Below, one piece after another: positions 41,951 through 50,395 of a stretch of DNA of 64,000 bases. The notes beneath the pieces were generated by a model that saw only the letters and a program-made list of their open reading frames with translations, searched no databases and was not told the origin of the DNA. The stretch's first letter is position 1, and each line of letters begins with the position of its first letter. Position numbers and translations under genes: made by a program. Origin of the DNA: Sediminimonas sp. (GTDB taxonomy: Bacteria; Pseudomonadota; Alphaproteobacteria; Rhodobacterales; Rhodobacteraceae). Location: positions 1 through 64,000 of the forward strand of contig NZ_JAGXFK010000029.1 in assembly GCF_024637375.1 (NCBI RefSeq), given 5' to 3'.

Positions 41951-43747
41951 TCACTCGCCCAGGGCCACGCCCTCGCGGCGCGGGTCGGCGCCGCCACGCA
42001 GGCCCTCGGGGGTGATTGCCACCATGTGCAGCCCCGAGGTCATCGCCCGCCGGGCCACCTCGTAGCCCAGATCGGTCAGCGCGCCGGACAGCGCCTCGGC
42101 CCCGGTGCCGCGTTCGACATCGAATGCGCCGAAGCGGTTGACGAGATGGCCCATCGCGGCGGCTTGCTGCACGTTCATGCCCCAGTCGAGATGGGCAATC
42201 AGCGCCTGCGCCACGTAGCCGATGATACGGCTGCCGCCGGGGCTGCCCAGCACCAGCACCGGCGCGCCGTCGCGCAGCACGATGGTGGGCGCCATCGACG
42301 AGCGCGGCCGCTTGCCCGGCGCCACCGCGTTAGCGATCGGCCGCCCGTCGCGGTGGCTGCGGAACGAGAAATCGGTAAGCTGGTTATTGAGCAACATCCC
42401 CCGCACCATCACCCGGCTGCCAAAGGCATTCTCGATGCTCGACGTCATCGAAAGGGCGTTGCCGTAGCTGTCGACGATCGAGATATGCGAGGTCGCCGGC
42501 TGCGTCAGCGTCTCGCCCGGCCCGCGACGACCCGCATGGTCGAAGGCAGGTCGGCCCGGGGCCACCTCTGCCAGCGCCACCTCCCCCGTCAGCAAACGCG
42601 CCCGGCGCGCTATGTAATCGGGCGCCAGCAGCCCCTTGACCGGGACCGGTACGAAATCGCTGTCGGCCATGTAAAGGCCCCGGTCGGCAAAGGCCAGGCG
42701 GCTGGCATCGCCGATCAGTCGCCAGGCGCGGGGGCTGCGCGGCCCCATCGCGGCCAGGTCGTACCCCTCCAGCAGGCGCAAGGTCTGCGCCACGGTCAGC
42801 CCGCCCGAAGACGGCGGCCCCATGCCGCACACGCGATGCCCGCGATAGGGCGCGCAGACCGGCGCGCGCTGCTTCACCTTGTAGATTTCCAGGTCGCGGC
42901 GGCTCAACAACCCCGGCCGCGCGGCGCCGCGCACCGCGGCAACGATGTCACCCGCCACCGGGCCGGAATAGACGGCGCCCGCGCCCTGCCGCGCGACCAC
43001 GCGCAACAGCCGCGCATAAGCCGGGTTGCGCAACCTGTCGCCCGCCGCAAGAGGCGCGCCGCCGGGCAGGAAATAGGCCGCCGTTTCGGGATGCACCGAC
43101 AGGCGGTCGGTGTCGCGGGCCACCAGCCCGGCAAGGCGCGGCGAGACGACGAAGCCCCGTTCGGCCAGATCGGCGGCATCCGCGAAAAGCCCCGCCCAGG
43201 GCAGACGGCCCCAGCGGTCATGCGCCGCCTGCATCAGCGCCGGAACGCCGGGCGTGCCCACCGAGAGCCCGCCGACAACCGCCTCGAAGAACCCCAGCGG
43301 CGTGCCATCGGTACCCAGAAACAGTCGCGGCGTGGCCGCCATCGGCGCGGTTTCGCGCCCGTCGAGCGTGCTCAGCGTGCCGCTCTGCGCGTCGTACCAC
43401 AGCAGGAAGGCGCCGCCGCCCAGCCCCGAGCTTTGCGGCTCCACCAGCCCCAGCATGGCCTGTACCGCGACCATGGCGTCGGCGGCGGTGCCACCGCTGG
43501 ACAGCACCCGCGCCCCGGCGCGTGCGGCGTGGGGATTGGCGACCGACAGCATCCAGTCGCGCGCCGCCACCGGGCGGCCGTCGGCCTTGGCATCGAGTGC
43601 CGCGGCCACCCCGGGCGATATCGCAAGCGCACCGGCGCCGCCGGCCTCGGGGCTGTGCGCATCCGCGGCCTGTTGCGCCGCCACGGGGATGCCGGTCAGT
43701 GACACCAGCGCCGCGAGCACGGCGCCAATCCATCCACCACATGTCAT
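41951..43747 (-). CDS. ggt: Gamma-glutamyltranspeptidase
   Basis: A 598-residue periplasmic Ntn-hydrolase precursor for glutathione and gamma-glutamyl compounds. Signal peptide to about residue 28 (VAA|QQ). The self-cleavage and catalytic threonine is in QPATSHISIVDSYGNALSMT; the glutamate-binding regions are DGRETAP near residue 130 and GSPGGSRII near 495; SSGGLTVAQ is also typical. Start ATG 43747 is chosen over the TTG at 43765 because GGAGG lies six bases upstream. No neighbouring pathway genes. Confidence 0.93.
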   Translation of the reverse strand: MTCGGWIGAVLAALVSLTGIPVAAQQAADAHSPEAGGAGALAISPGVAAALDAKADGRPVAARDWMLSVANPHAARAGARVLSSGGTAADAMVAVQAMLGLVEPQSSGLGGGAFLLWYDAQSGTLSTLDGRETAPMAATPRLFLGTDGTPLGFFEAVVGGLSVGTPGVPALMQAAHDRWGRLPWAGLFADAADLAERGFVVSPRLAGLVARDTDRLSVHPETAAYFLPGGAPLAAGDRLRNPAYARLLRVVARQGAGAVYSGPVAGDIVAAVRGAARPGLLSRRDLEIYKVKQRAPVCAPYRGHRVCGMGPPSSGGLTVAQTLRLLEGYDLAAMGPRSPRAWRLIGDASRLAFADRGLYMADSDFVPVPVKGLLAPDYIARRARLLTGEVALAEVAPGRPAFDHAGRRGPGETLTQPATSHISIVDSYGNALSMTSSIENAFGSRVMVRGMLLNNQLTDFSFRSHRDGRPIANAVAPGKRPRSSMAPTIVLRDGAPVLVLGSPGGSRIIGYVAQALIAHLDWGMNVQQAAAMGHLVNRFGAFDVERGTGAEALSGALTDLGYEVARRAMTSGLHMVAITPEGLRGGADPRREGVALGE

Positions 43748-43839
43748 CCTGGCCTCCCCGGTCAATGCATCCGGGGGTCACTGTGCACGGGCAAGGGGCC
43801 ATACGGCAAGTGTGCGCTGCCCGGGCCGGGGACGGCAAA

Positions 43840-43903
43840 GGGGGCGCTGCCCCCTCTTGGCCTGCGGCCAATTCACCCCCGGAGTACTTGGGGAAAGATG
43901 AAG
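43840..43903. repeat. Two-hairpin intergenic repeat, copy 2
   Basis: Nearly identical to copy 1: hairpin 1 GGGGGC/GCCCCC, hairpin 2 now TTGGCC-TGC-GGCCAA, and the same tail with GGAGTACTTGGGGAAAGATGAAG. The changed bases in hairpin 2 (GCG/CGC versus GCC/GGC) keep the stem paired, a compensatory change. It begins 14 bases beyond the stop of the dehydrogenase gene. Confidence 0.7.
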
Positions 43904-43917
43904 ACCGTGCTGCCCTG

Positions 43918-44904
43918 TTACAACATCGACGGCAGCACCTGGTCGGGCGGGCGGTGGCCGTCCTGATAGGTCTTGATGTTGATGATCACCTTCTCGCCCA
44001 TTTCCAGGCGGCCCTCGCGCGTGGCCGAGCCCATGTGCGGCAGCAGAACCACGTTCTTGAGTTCGCGCAGGCGCGGGTTGATGCTGCGGCCGCGCTCATA
44101 AACATCGAGCCCGGCACCGGCGATCTCGCCGGCGCGCAGCATCCGGGTGAGGGCGTTCTCGTCGATCACCTCGCCGCGCGAGGTGTTGACCAGCACCGCC
44201 TCGGGTTTCATCAGCTTGAGCCGCCGCGCGTTGAGCAGGTGGAAGGTCGAAGGCGTGTGCGGGCAATTGACCGAGACCACGTCCATCCGCGCGACCATCT
44301 GGTCGAGACTTTCCCAGTAGGTCGCCTCCAGCTCGTCCTCGATCTCGTCGCGCAGCCGGGTGCGGTTGTGGTAGTGGATCTGCATGCCGAAGGCGCGGGC
44401 GCGGCGTGCCACCGCCTGGCCGATCCGGCCCATGCCAAGGATGCCCAGACGCCGCCCGCCGACGCGCCCGCCCAGCAGCGCCGTGGGCGACCAGCCCGGC
44501 CAGTCGTCGGACTGCATCATCGCCAGGCCCTCGGGGATGCGGCGCGTCACCGCGAGAATCAGCGCCATGGTCATGTCGGCGGTGTCGTCGGTCAGCACGC
44601 CGGGGGTGTTGGAAACCAGGATGCCGCGCTGGCGGGCGGTCGCCACGTCGATATGATCGACGCCGGCGCCGTAATTGGCGATCAGTTTCAGTCGCTCGCC
44701 CGCCTGCGCGATCAGCCCGGCGCCGATGTCGTCGCTCAGCGTGGGCACCAGGACATCGGCCTGCTGCACCGCCTCGGTCAGCTCGGCGCGGGTCATGGGG
44801 GTGTCGTCGTCACGCAGTTTCACGTCGAACAGCTCTTTCATCCGCGTTTCGACCGCCTCCGGCAAGCGTCTCGTCACGACAACACTCAAACGTCCCGTTG
44901 GCAT
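43918..44904 (-). CDS. D-2-hydroxyacid dehydrogenase (glyoxylate/hydroxypyruvate reductase-like)
   Basis: A 328-residue NAD(P)-dependent dehydrogenase. Substrate part: LKLIANYGAGVDHIDVATA; Rossmann motif LGILGMGRIGQAVARRARAFG; catalytic Arg in VNTSRGEVIDE, Glu in the GLDVYE segment and His in LLPHMGSATREGR. The pattern NTPGVLTDDTADMTMALIL is typical of the GyaR branch that reduces glyoxylate. Substrate is not certain within the family. Start ATG 44904. It ends 14 bases before the intergenic repeat. Confidence 0.9.
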   Translation of the reverse strand: MPTGRLSVVVTRRLPEAVETRMKELFDVKLRDDDTPMTRAELTEAVQQADVLVPTLSDDIGAGLIAQAGERLKLIANYGAGVDHIDVATARQRGILVSNTPGVLTDDTADMTMALILAVTRRIPEGLAMMQSDDWPGWSPTALLGGRVGGRRLGILGMGRIGQAVARRARAFGMQIHYHNRTRLRDEIEDELEATYWESLDQMVARMDVVSVNCPHTPSTFHLLNARRLKLMKPEAVLVNTSRGEVIDENALTRMLRAGEIAGAGLDVYERGRSINPRLRELKNVVLLPHMGSATREGRLEMGEKVIINIKTYQDGHRPPDQVLPSML

Positions 44905-45019
44905 GACTGCCCTCCCTTCGTGCTTTTCAAATCGCCGCCGCGGTGTCACAGTGGCGCACCATAAGCGGGCGCACAAGAACCCGCGGGTAGTTTTCGATAC
45001 ACGCACACGGGCCATTGCC

Positions 45020-45523
45020 ATGATATCGCGCAGGAAACGGTTTGCGCTGACGGTTCTGTTGGCCCTTGCACTGGCGACGGGCGCCGCGGCGCAAGAGCGC
45101 GGACCGGTCACCAATTTGCCATTGCCGCGCTTTGCGTCGGTCAAGGCGTCCAAGGCCAACGTGCGCCGCGGGCCGTCACTGACGCATCGGATCGACTGGG
45201 TTTTCAAGCGCCGGGGCATCCCTGTCGAGATCACCGCCGAGTATGGCAACTGGCGCCGCGTGCGCGACCGCGACGGTGCCGGCGGATGGGTGCATTATGC
45301 CCTGCTGTCGGGAAACCGGACGGTGGTCGTGACGCGCGACATGCTGGCGTTGACGAACAGTCCCAAGCCTGCGGCCACGGAAATGGCGCGGCTGGAGCTG
45401 GGCGTGATTGCGTATGTGGAAAGCTGCATGACCGACTGGTGCGAACTTTCGGTCGGCGGTTACGCGGGCTGGGCACCGAAATCTGGGTTCTGGGGCGTGG
45501 GCGCGACCGAGATCATCGACTGA
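45020..45523 (+). CDS. Secreted bacterial SH3-domain protein
   Basis: A 167-residue exported protein: signal peptide about 1-25 (ending AAAQE), then two SH3_4/SH3b repeats: FASVKASKANVRRGPSLTHRI with VEITAEYGNWRRVRDRDG GWVHYALL, and a second (about 95-160) ending in CELSVGGYAGWAPKSGFWGV. Such proteins bind cell-wall peptides and act as envelope or enzyme-targeting modules. The gene is divergent from the dehydrogenase gene. Start ATG 45020 gives a proper signal peptide. A specific role cannot be given. Confidence 0.85.
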   Translation: MISRRKRFALTVLLALALATGAAAQERGPVTNLPLPRFASVKASKANVRRGPSLTHRIDWVFKRRGIPVEITAEYGNWRRVRDRDGAGGWVHYALLSGNRTVVVTRDMLALTNSPKPAATEMARLELGVIAYVESCMTDWCELSVGGYAGWAPKSGFWGVGATEIID

Positions 45524-45593
45524 GCGGCGCGGGCCGATATGTCCAGACGGCAATATTGCTTGACTCCTGCAGCGCGCCTCGCAATCGTCGTCT

Positions 45594-45617
45594 CGATATT
45601 TCTGTCCAAACATATCG
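45594..45617. promoter_or_regulatory. Candidate Mo-box (ModE/MopA-B type) before modA
   Basis: CGATAT at 45594-45599 and ATATCG at 45612-45617 are perfect inverted halves. The total length of 24 bases with nine-base halves around six central bases matches the layout of ModE-type Mo-boxes, with 6 of 9 consensus bases matched on each side. It overlaps the start of the ribosome binding region of modA, where bound repressor would block expression when molybdate is plentiful. Confidence 0.45.
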
Positions 45618-45625
45618 GAGGCGCC

Positions 45626-46426
45626 ATGCCCCTGCCCCCACGCGGACACGCCACCTTCGTGGTGCGCATTTGCACCGTGCTGGCGCTCGCCGCGGCGCTG
45701 GCCCTGCCCGCCCCGGCACGGGCCGCCAGCGCGCTGATCGCGGTCGCGGCCAATTTCGCCGAGGCCGCCGAGGTCATCGCCGAGGATTTCGCCGCCGCCA
45801 CCAACCACGAGGTGACGCTGGCCGCCGGCTCGACCGGCAAGCTCTATGCCCAGATCACCAAGGGCGCGCCTTTCGATGCGCTGCTCGCCGCCGACCAGGC
45901 GCGCCCGCGCCGGCTGGAGGCCGAGGGCCACGCCGTGGCCGGATCGCGCTTTACCTATGCCAAAGGACGGCTGGTGCTATGGAGCCCGGGCGCGGCCATG
46001 ATCGGCCCGGACGGCGCGGCCACCCTTGCGGCGGGCGATTTCGACCACCTGGCAATCGCCAACCCCGACCTGGCGCCCTACGGGCTGGCGGCGCGGCAGA
46101 CGCTTGAGCACATGGGTCTGCGCACGCCCCTGCGCGACAAGATCGTGATGGGCCAGAACATCGGCCAGGCGTTCTCGATGGTGGCCACAGGCAACGCTGC
46201 GCTCGGGCTGGTGGCGGGGTCTTACGTGGCCTCGCCGCGCAACCATGCGGCGGGCAGCGCATGGGCCGTGCCTGCAACCTATCACGACCCGATCCGGCAG
46301 GACGCGGTACTGTTGGCCCACGGCGCCGACAACGCCGCGGCGCGCGCCTTTCTCGACTACCTGAAAGGCGCGGAGGGCCGCGCGGTGATCGCGCGCTTCG
46401 GCTACGGCACCGGGGAGGACGGATGA
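45626..46426 (+). CDS. modA: Molybdate ABC transporter, substrate-binding protein
   Basis: A 266-residue periplasmic binding protein. Signal peptide to about 33 (ARAAS). Ligand-binding features of ModA: VAVAANFAEAAEVIA, GSTGKLYAQITKGAPFDALLAAD, IANPDLAPYG and MVATGNAALGLVAGS. It captures molybdate (or tungstate) for ModB-ModC. GGAGG five bases before the ATG at 45626 decides the start. Its TGA overlaps the modB ATG. Confidence 0.94.
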   Translation: MPLPPRGHATFVVRICTVLALAAALALPAPARAASALIAVAANFAEAAEVIAEDFAAATNHEVTLAAGSTGKLYAQITKGAPFDALLAADQARPRRLEAEGHAVAGSRFTYAKGRLVLWSPGAAMIGPDGAATLAAGDFDHLAIANPDLAPYGLAARQTLEHMGLRTPLRDKIVMGQNIGQAFSMVATGNAALGLVAGSYVASPRNHAAGSAWAVPATYHDPIRQDAVLLAHGADNAAARAFLDYLKGAEGRAVIARFGYGTGEDG

Positions 46427-47106
46427 CAGCCCTGCCCGACCTCGGCCCGCTGTGGCTCAGCCTGCGGCTTGCGGGGTGGGCAACGATGATCCTGCTGGTC
46501 GTGGGCACGCCGCTGGCGTGGTGGCTGGCCCATACCCGCAGCCGCGCCAAACCGGTGGTCGAGGCGCTTACCGCGCTGCCGCTGGTGCTGCCGCCCACCG
46601 TCCTGGGGTTCTACCTGCTGGTGGTGCTGAGCCCGCAATCCCCGGTCGGCGGGCTGTGGCGCGATGTCACCGGCACGACGCTGACGTTTTCGTTCTCGGG
46701 GCTGGTGGTGGCCTCGGTGCTTTATTCGCTGCCCTTCGCCGTGCAGCCGCTGCAAGCGGGGTTCGAGTCCGTGGGCCGCGCGCCGCTGGAAGCGGCGGCA
46801 CTGCTGCGCGCCGGGCCGTTGGACCGATTTTTCACCGTCGCTTCGCCGCTGGCCCTGCGCGCCTACCTGACCGCAACGGTGCTGAGCTTTGCCCACACCA
46901 TCGGCGAATTCGGCGTGGTGCTGATGGTGGGCGGCAACATCCCCGGCCGCACGCAGGTGATCTCGATCGCGATCTACGAACATGTCGAGACGCTGAACTA
47001 CGCCCAGGCACATACGCTGTCGGCGATCCTGCTGGTGTTTTCCTTCGTCGTGCTGCTGGCGGTCTATGCCGCGAACCGGCGCTTCCCCATCCATGTCGGG
47101 GGCTGA
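46423..47106 (+). CDS. modB: Molybdate ABC transporter, permease
   Basis: A 227-residue permease with five hydrophobic helices. The EAA loop appears as APLEAAALLRAGPLDRFFTVASPLALRAY, the contact site for ModC, and the family motifs TALPLVLPPTVLGFYLL and FAHTIGEFGVVLMVGGNIPG are present. ATG at 46423 overlaps the modA stop. It is followed after four bases by modC. Confidence 0.94.
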   Translation: MTALPDLGPLWLSLRLAGWATMILLVVGTPLAWWLAHTRSRAKPVVEALTALPLVLPPTVLGFYLLVVLSPQSPVGGLWRDVTGTTLTFSFSGLVVASVLYSLPFAVQPLQAGFESVGRAPLEAAALLRAGPLDRFFTVASPLALRAYLTATVLSFAHTIGEFGVVLMVGGNIPGRTQVISIAIYEHVETLNYAQAHTLSAILLVFSFVVLLAVYAANRRFPIHVGG

Positions 47107-47110
47107 GCGA

Positions 47111-48205
47111 ATGGCGGGGCTGTCGGTGGATATCGCGCTCGATTATCCCGGCTTCGCGCTGGCGCTGTCGCACGACTTTCCCGCCCGCGGGTTGACGGCG
47201 GTGTTCGGCCCCTCGGGCTGCGGCAAGTCCACGCTTCTGCGCGTGATCGCAGGGCTTGAGCGTGGTGCGCGCGGCGATGTGCGTTTCGACGGCGAGACGT
47301 GGCAGGGCGCCGGCCGCCCCACCCCGCCGCACATGCGCGGCGTGGGTTACGTGTTCCAGGACGCGCGGCTGTTCGCGCATCTCCGCGTCGCGGGCAACCT
47401 GCGCTACGCCGCCCGCCGCGCGCGGCGCGCCGGGGCCCGGCCCGACGAGGCCGGCATCATCGCGGCGCTGGAATTGCACGACCTGCTGGAGCGGCGCACC
47501 ACAACCCTGTCGGGGGGGCAACGCCAGCGCGTGGCCATCGCGCGCGCCCTGATGGGGGCGCCGCGCCTGTTGCTGATGGACGAGCCGCTTGCCGCGCTCG
47601 ACGCGGGACGCAAGGCCGCAATCCTGCCGCTGATCGAACGGCTGCGCGACAGCGCGGGCATTCCGATCATCCATGTCAGCCACGACCTGTCAGAGGTGGC
47701 GCGGCTGGCCGATCACGTCGTGATGATGAAAGACGGGCGGCTGGTGCGCGCCGGCCCGGTCGCCGAGGTGCTTGCCGATCCGGACACTGCGAGCGCGGTC
47801 GGGGTGCGCGAGATGGGCGCGCTGATGCCGGCGCGGGTGCTGCGCCACCACGACGACGGGCTGACCGAACTGGCGGTATCGGGCGGGCGTCTGTTGTTGC
47901 CGCAGATTGCGGCGGCACCCGGCACGGCGCTCAGGCTGCGCATCCCGGCGCACGAGGTGATCCTGTCGCGGGCACGGCCCGAAGGGCTGTCGGCGCTCAA
48001 CATCCTGCCCGGCATTGTCACCGGGGTTCACCAGGGCGCCGGGCCGGGCGTCATCGTCAAGCTTCGGGTGGGCGAGGATGACCTGTTGGCGCGGATCACC
48101 CGGCGCTCGGCCGAGGCGCTGGCGCTGCGCCCGGGCACGGACCTGCACGCCATCGTCAAATCGGTGTCCATCGCGCAGGCCGATGTCAGCACCGCTGCCG
48201 TGTGA
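47111..48205 (+). CDS. modC: Molybdate ABC transporter, ATP-binding protein
   Basis: A 364-residue ATPase. Walker A FGPSGCGKSTLL, Q-loop YVFQDARLF, signature TLSGGQRQRVAIARAL, Walker B LLLMDEPLAALD, H-loop HVSHDLSEVA. The C-terminal 75 residues form a TOBE/Mop molybdate-binding domain (SALNILPGIVTGVHQG; GTDLHAIVKSVSI), the mark of ModC and a site of feedback inhibition. Molybdenum uptake supports molybdoenzymes of anaerobic respiration; none is intact in this window. Confidence 0.95.
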   Translation: MAGLSVDIALDYPGFALALSHDFPARGLTAVFGPSGCGKSTLLRVIAGLERGARGDVRFDGETWQGAGRPTPPHMRGVGYVFQDARLFAHLRVAGNLRYAARRARRAGARPDEAGIIAALELHDLLERRTTTLSGGQRQRVAIARALMGAPRLLLMDEPLAALDAGRKAAILPLIERLRDSAGIPIIHVSHDLSEVARLADHVVMMKDGRLVRAGPVAEVLADPDTASAVGVREMGALMPARVLRHHDDGLTELAVSGGRLLLPQIAAAPGTALRLRIPAHEVILSRARPEGLSALNILPGIVTGVHQGAGPGVIVKLRVGEDDLLARITRRSAEALALRPGTDLHAIVKSVSIAQADVSTAAV

Positions 48206-48232
48206 CCGCGCGGTCGCACGCTGCACGTCGGG

Positions 48233-48610
48233 TCAGTCGCCCTTGGCGGGCTGTTCGTGCGAGGCCCACAGGCAACGGTCGAACTCGGCATAGCGCAGCA
48301 GCGCGTCGCCCTGCGTTCCGCTGACTAGCCGCGAGCAGCCCTCCAGCACGTCGGGCGCGGGATAGGCCGAAACCACCGCGCGGGCGCCGGGGGCGGCGCG
48401 CAGGGCGCAAAGCTGCGCGCCGGGGTCCAGCCGGATCGGGCCACGCCGCGTGGTGCCAACCTCGACGGTGAAGACACGCGCGGTGTCGTCGCGGTTCTCG
48501 ACACAGACCCGATCGCCGCCGGCCAGGGCGGCCGACGCGCTCAGCCACAGGCCCAGCGCCAACGCCGCGGCGCGGCCGGCGCGGGCAAGTGCGAAATCGT
48601 GCATGTCCAT
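48233..48610 (-). CDS. Small exported protein of unknown function
   Basis: A 125-residue protein with an N-terminal signal (about 10-30, ALALGLWLSASAALAG) and a mature part with four cysteines (VCVENRDD, QLCALRAAPG, EGCSRLV, DRCLWASHEQ), probably two disulfides. The pattern VCVENRDDTARVFTVEVG resembles small periplasmic beta-sandwich proteins. ATG 48610 with GGAGG upstream is preferred; ATG 48604 is possible. It is convergent with modC. Family not recognised. Confidence 0.6.
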   Translation of the reverse strand: MDMHDFALARAGRAAALALGLWLSASAALAGGDRVCVENRDDTARVFTVEVGTTRRGPIRLDPGAQLCALRAAPGARAVVSAYPAPDVLEGCSRLVSGTQGDALLRYAEFDRCLWASHEQPAKGD

Positions 48611-48996
48611 CCGGGCACCTCCGGTGCGGAACGGGCAACAGGGGCTATCATAGCCGCCGCACGGAGCACGCGCCATGCGCGCGCACGCAATCGTGTACGG
48701 CCCTCGCCCATGGTTGTCAGCCGTGCCGAGACCGAGCGCGCCATACGGTCGCAAGCGGCGCGCAAACGGCGCCGTGGCTCTTGAAAACAACGCCCGGCAA
48801 TCCTTTATCGGTTGTGAACGCCCGAACGGGGTTCGCGAAAGACGGGTCTGGCCAGGTCTGGCAGGCCACCGGAGAAGTCGCCGTGATGCGGGGCTGCAAC
48901 GGTGCCGTCGCATGATCAGAGCAGGGGTGTGCCGCTAGCGGCGCCCGACCGTCCTTCGTGTGCCCCGTGGCGGGCTGTCACGCAAAGGAGGTCACC
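48611..48996. other. Long leader/intergenic region before the Hsp20 genes
   Basis: No convincing gene is present in these 386 bases. Overlapping short frames on both strands lack ribosome sites and family resemblance. It should hold the divergent promoters of the small exported protein and of the Hsp20 operon; one candidate promoter is at 48781-48809. The remaining 190 bases before the first Hsp20 ATG could be a long leader. Confidence 0.5.
48781..48809 (+). promoter_or_regulatory. Candidate heat-shock/vegetative promoter for the Hsp20 operon
   Basis: TTGAAA at 48781-48786 (CTTGAAA including the preceding base, as in RpoH -35 elements) is followed after 17 bases by TTTATC at 48804-48809, with CC just before it. 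Spacing and -35 element fit RpoH or sigma-70 usage. The distance to the first gene (about 188 bases) is long. Confidence 0.3.
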
Positions 48997-49419
48997 ATGC
49001 TTTATCCAACCAATCTGTACCGTGCCGATCCGTTTTCGCTGATGCGTCGCCTGACCGACGATCTCGACCGGGGGCGGCCTGGCCACGGACAGGCGTTTCC
49101 CCCGATCAATATCTGGCAAAGCGACGAGGCGGCGGCAATCAGCGCCGAACTGCCCGGGGTCGACCCCGGCGATATCGACATCTCGGTCAAGGACGACGTG
49201 CTGACGCTGTCGGGCGAACGGCACGCGCCGGACCTGTTCGAGGGCGCCAACTGGCACCGCCGCGAACGCGCTTTCGGCAAGTTCACCCGCGCCGTGCGCC
49301 TGCCCTTCCGCGTCGATCCCGAAAAGGTCGAGGCGCGCTTTGCCGACGGCGTGCTGCGCGTCGCCGTGGGCCGCCCCGACGCGGACAAGCCGCGCCGCAT
49401 CGAAATCAAGGCCGCCTGA
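48997..49419 (+). CDS. Small heat-shock protein Hsp20, first of three
   Basis: A 140-residue alpha-crystallin-domain chaperone holding unfolded proteins. Alpha-crystallin domain about 40-135: ISAELPGVDPGDIDISVKDDVLTLSGER and the A-x-x-x-x-G-V-L motif ARFADGVLRVAV; a short N-terminal arm (YPTNLYRADPFSLMRRL) precedes it. AAAGGAGG precedes ATG 48997. First of a tandem of three different Hsp20 genes with gaps of 24 and 16 bases. Confidence 0.93.
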   Translation: MLYPTNLYRADPFSLMRRLTDDLDRGRPGHGQAFPPINIWQSDEAAAISAELPGVDPGDIDISVKDDVLTLSGERHAPDLFEGANWHRRERAFGKFTRAVRLPFRVDPEKVEARFADGVLRVAVGRPDADKPRRIEIKAA

Positions 49420-49443
49420 GCGCCCCGGAAAAGGAGGACACCC

Positions 49444-49851
49444 ATGACAAAGAAAGTCACCAAAAGGCCCGAACAGGCCCCGACCGAGACCACCGAGACG
49501 GCCGAGGCCACCCGCAACCGCCCGCTGTTGCGACCGCTGACCGATATTGCCGAGACGCCCGACGGCGTGACCCTGGCGATCGAGATGCCGGGCGTGGCCG
49601 CCGACGACGTGGACGTGACGCTGGAAAACCGCGTGCTCACGATCCGCGGCCGCTCGGGCGCGGTCGATCCCGAGAACCTGCAACCGGTCCACGCGGAATA
49701 CGCGCCGGGCGACTTCGAGCGCGCCTTCACCCTGTCGGAGGATTTCGACAGCGAAAAGATCGAGGCGGAAATGAAAAGCGGCGTGCTGACCTTGCACATG
49801 CCGCGCGCCGAGGCGGCGCAACCGCAGAAGATCAAGGTCAAGGCAAGCTGA
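49444..49851 (+). CDS. Small heat-shock protein Hsp20, second of three
   Basis: A 135-residue Hsp20 with a charged Thr/Glu-rich N-terminal arm (EQAPTETTETAEATRN) in place of the usual hydrophobic one. The domain reads LAIEMPGVAADDVDVTLENRVLTIRG and AEMKSGVLTLHMP. It has a good AAAGGAGG ribosome site. It differs clearly from the first and third copies, so the three are not recent duplicates; hetero-oligomers are possible as in other bacteria with several sHsps. Confidence 0.93.
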   Translation: MTKKVTKRPEQAPTETTETAEATRNRPLLRPLTDIAETPDGVTLAIEMPGVAADDVDVTLENRVLTIRGRSGAVDPENLQPVHAEYAPGDFERAFTLSEDFDSEKIEAEMKSGVLTLHMPRAEAAQPQKIKVKAS

Positions 49852-49867
49852 AAAAAGGAGAGAAACC

Positions 49868-50371
49868 ATGAAGATCAAGGATCTGATCCCCTGGGCGCAC
49901 AAGGATGACGCGCCCGAAACCACCAAGCCCGACGACCACCCCGTCGCCACGCTTCAGCGCGAAATGAACCAGGCGTTCGAAAGCTTCTGGAACCGGTTCG
50001 GCAAGGGGCTGGGCGATGTCGACTGGCCCTGGGGCCAGTCCGACGCGAAGTCGGACGTGGTGCAGACCGACGATGCCATCGAGATTTCGGTCGAACTGCC
50101 GGGCATGGAGATGGACGACATCGAGGTCTCGGTGAGCGACGACATGCTGACGGTGAAGGGCGAAAAGAAGGTCGAACGCCAGGAAGACAAGAAGGGCTAC
50201 TACCTGTCCGAGCGCAGCTACGGCGCCATCTACCGGGCCATTCCGCTGCCGCCGGGCGTGGACGGCGAGAAGGCCGAGGCGCACTTCAAGGGCGGCGTGC
50301 TGACGATCCGCCTGCCGCAAACGCCCGAGGCGCAGGCCAAGGTGCGCCACATCGAGGTCAAGCCCTCCTGA
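49868..50371 (+). CDS. Small heat-shock protein Hsp20, third of three
   Basis: A 167-residue Hsp20 with the longest N-terminal arm (about 65 residues, including QREMNQAFESFWNRFGKG and DVDWPWGQ). The domain contains ISVELPGMEMDDIEVSVSDDMLTVKGEKK, YYLSERSYGAIYRAIPLP and AHFKGGVLTIRLP, the form closest to plant/bacterial class A sHsps. It follows the second gene by 16 bases with AAAGGAG. A stable hairpin lies about 25 bases after its stop. Confidence 0.93.
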   Translation: MKIKDLIPWAHKDDAPETTKPDDHPVATLQREMNQAFESFWNRFGKGLGDVDWPWGQSDAKSDVVQTDDAIEISVELPGMEMDDIEVSVSDDMLTVKGEKKVERQEDKKGYYLSERSYGAIYRAIPLPPGVDGEKAEAHFKGGVLTIRLPQTPEAQAKVRHIEVKPS

Positions 50372-50395
50372 GCGCACCCAGCGCGGGAAGGGAAC

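Noticed and set aside
41900-43702. 600-codon plus-strand frame over ggt
   Set aside because: Antisense to a complete gamma-glutamyltranspeptidase with signal peptide and catalytic threonine; low-complexity Arg/His/Gln peptide.
48920-48996. RNA thermometer (ROSE-like) before the first Hsp20 gene
   Set aside because: The AAAGGAGG region has no convincing UYGCU-type complementary stem; only weak alternative pairings were seen.
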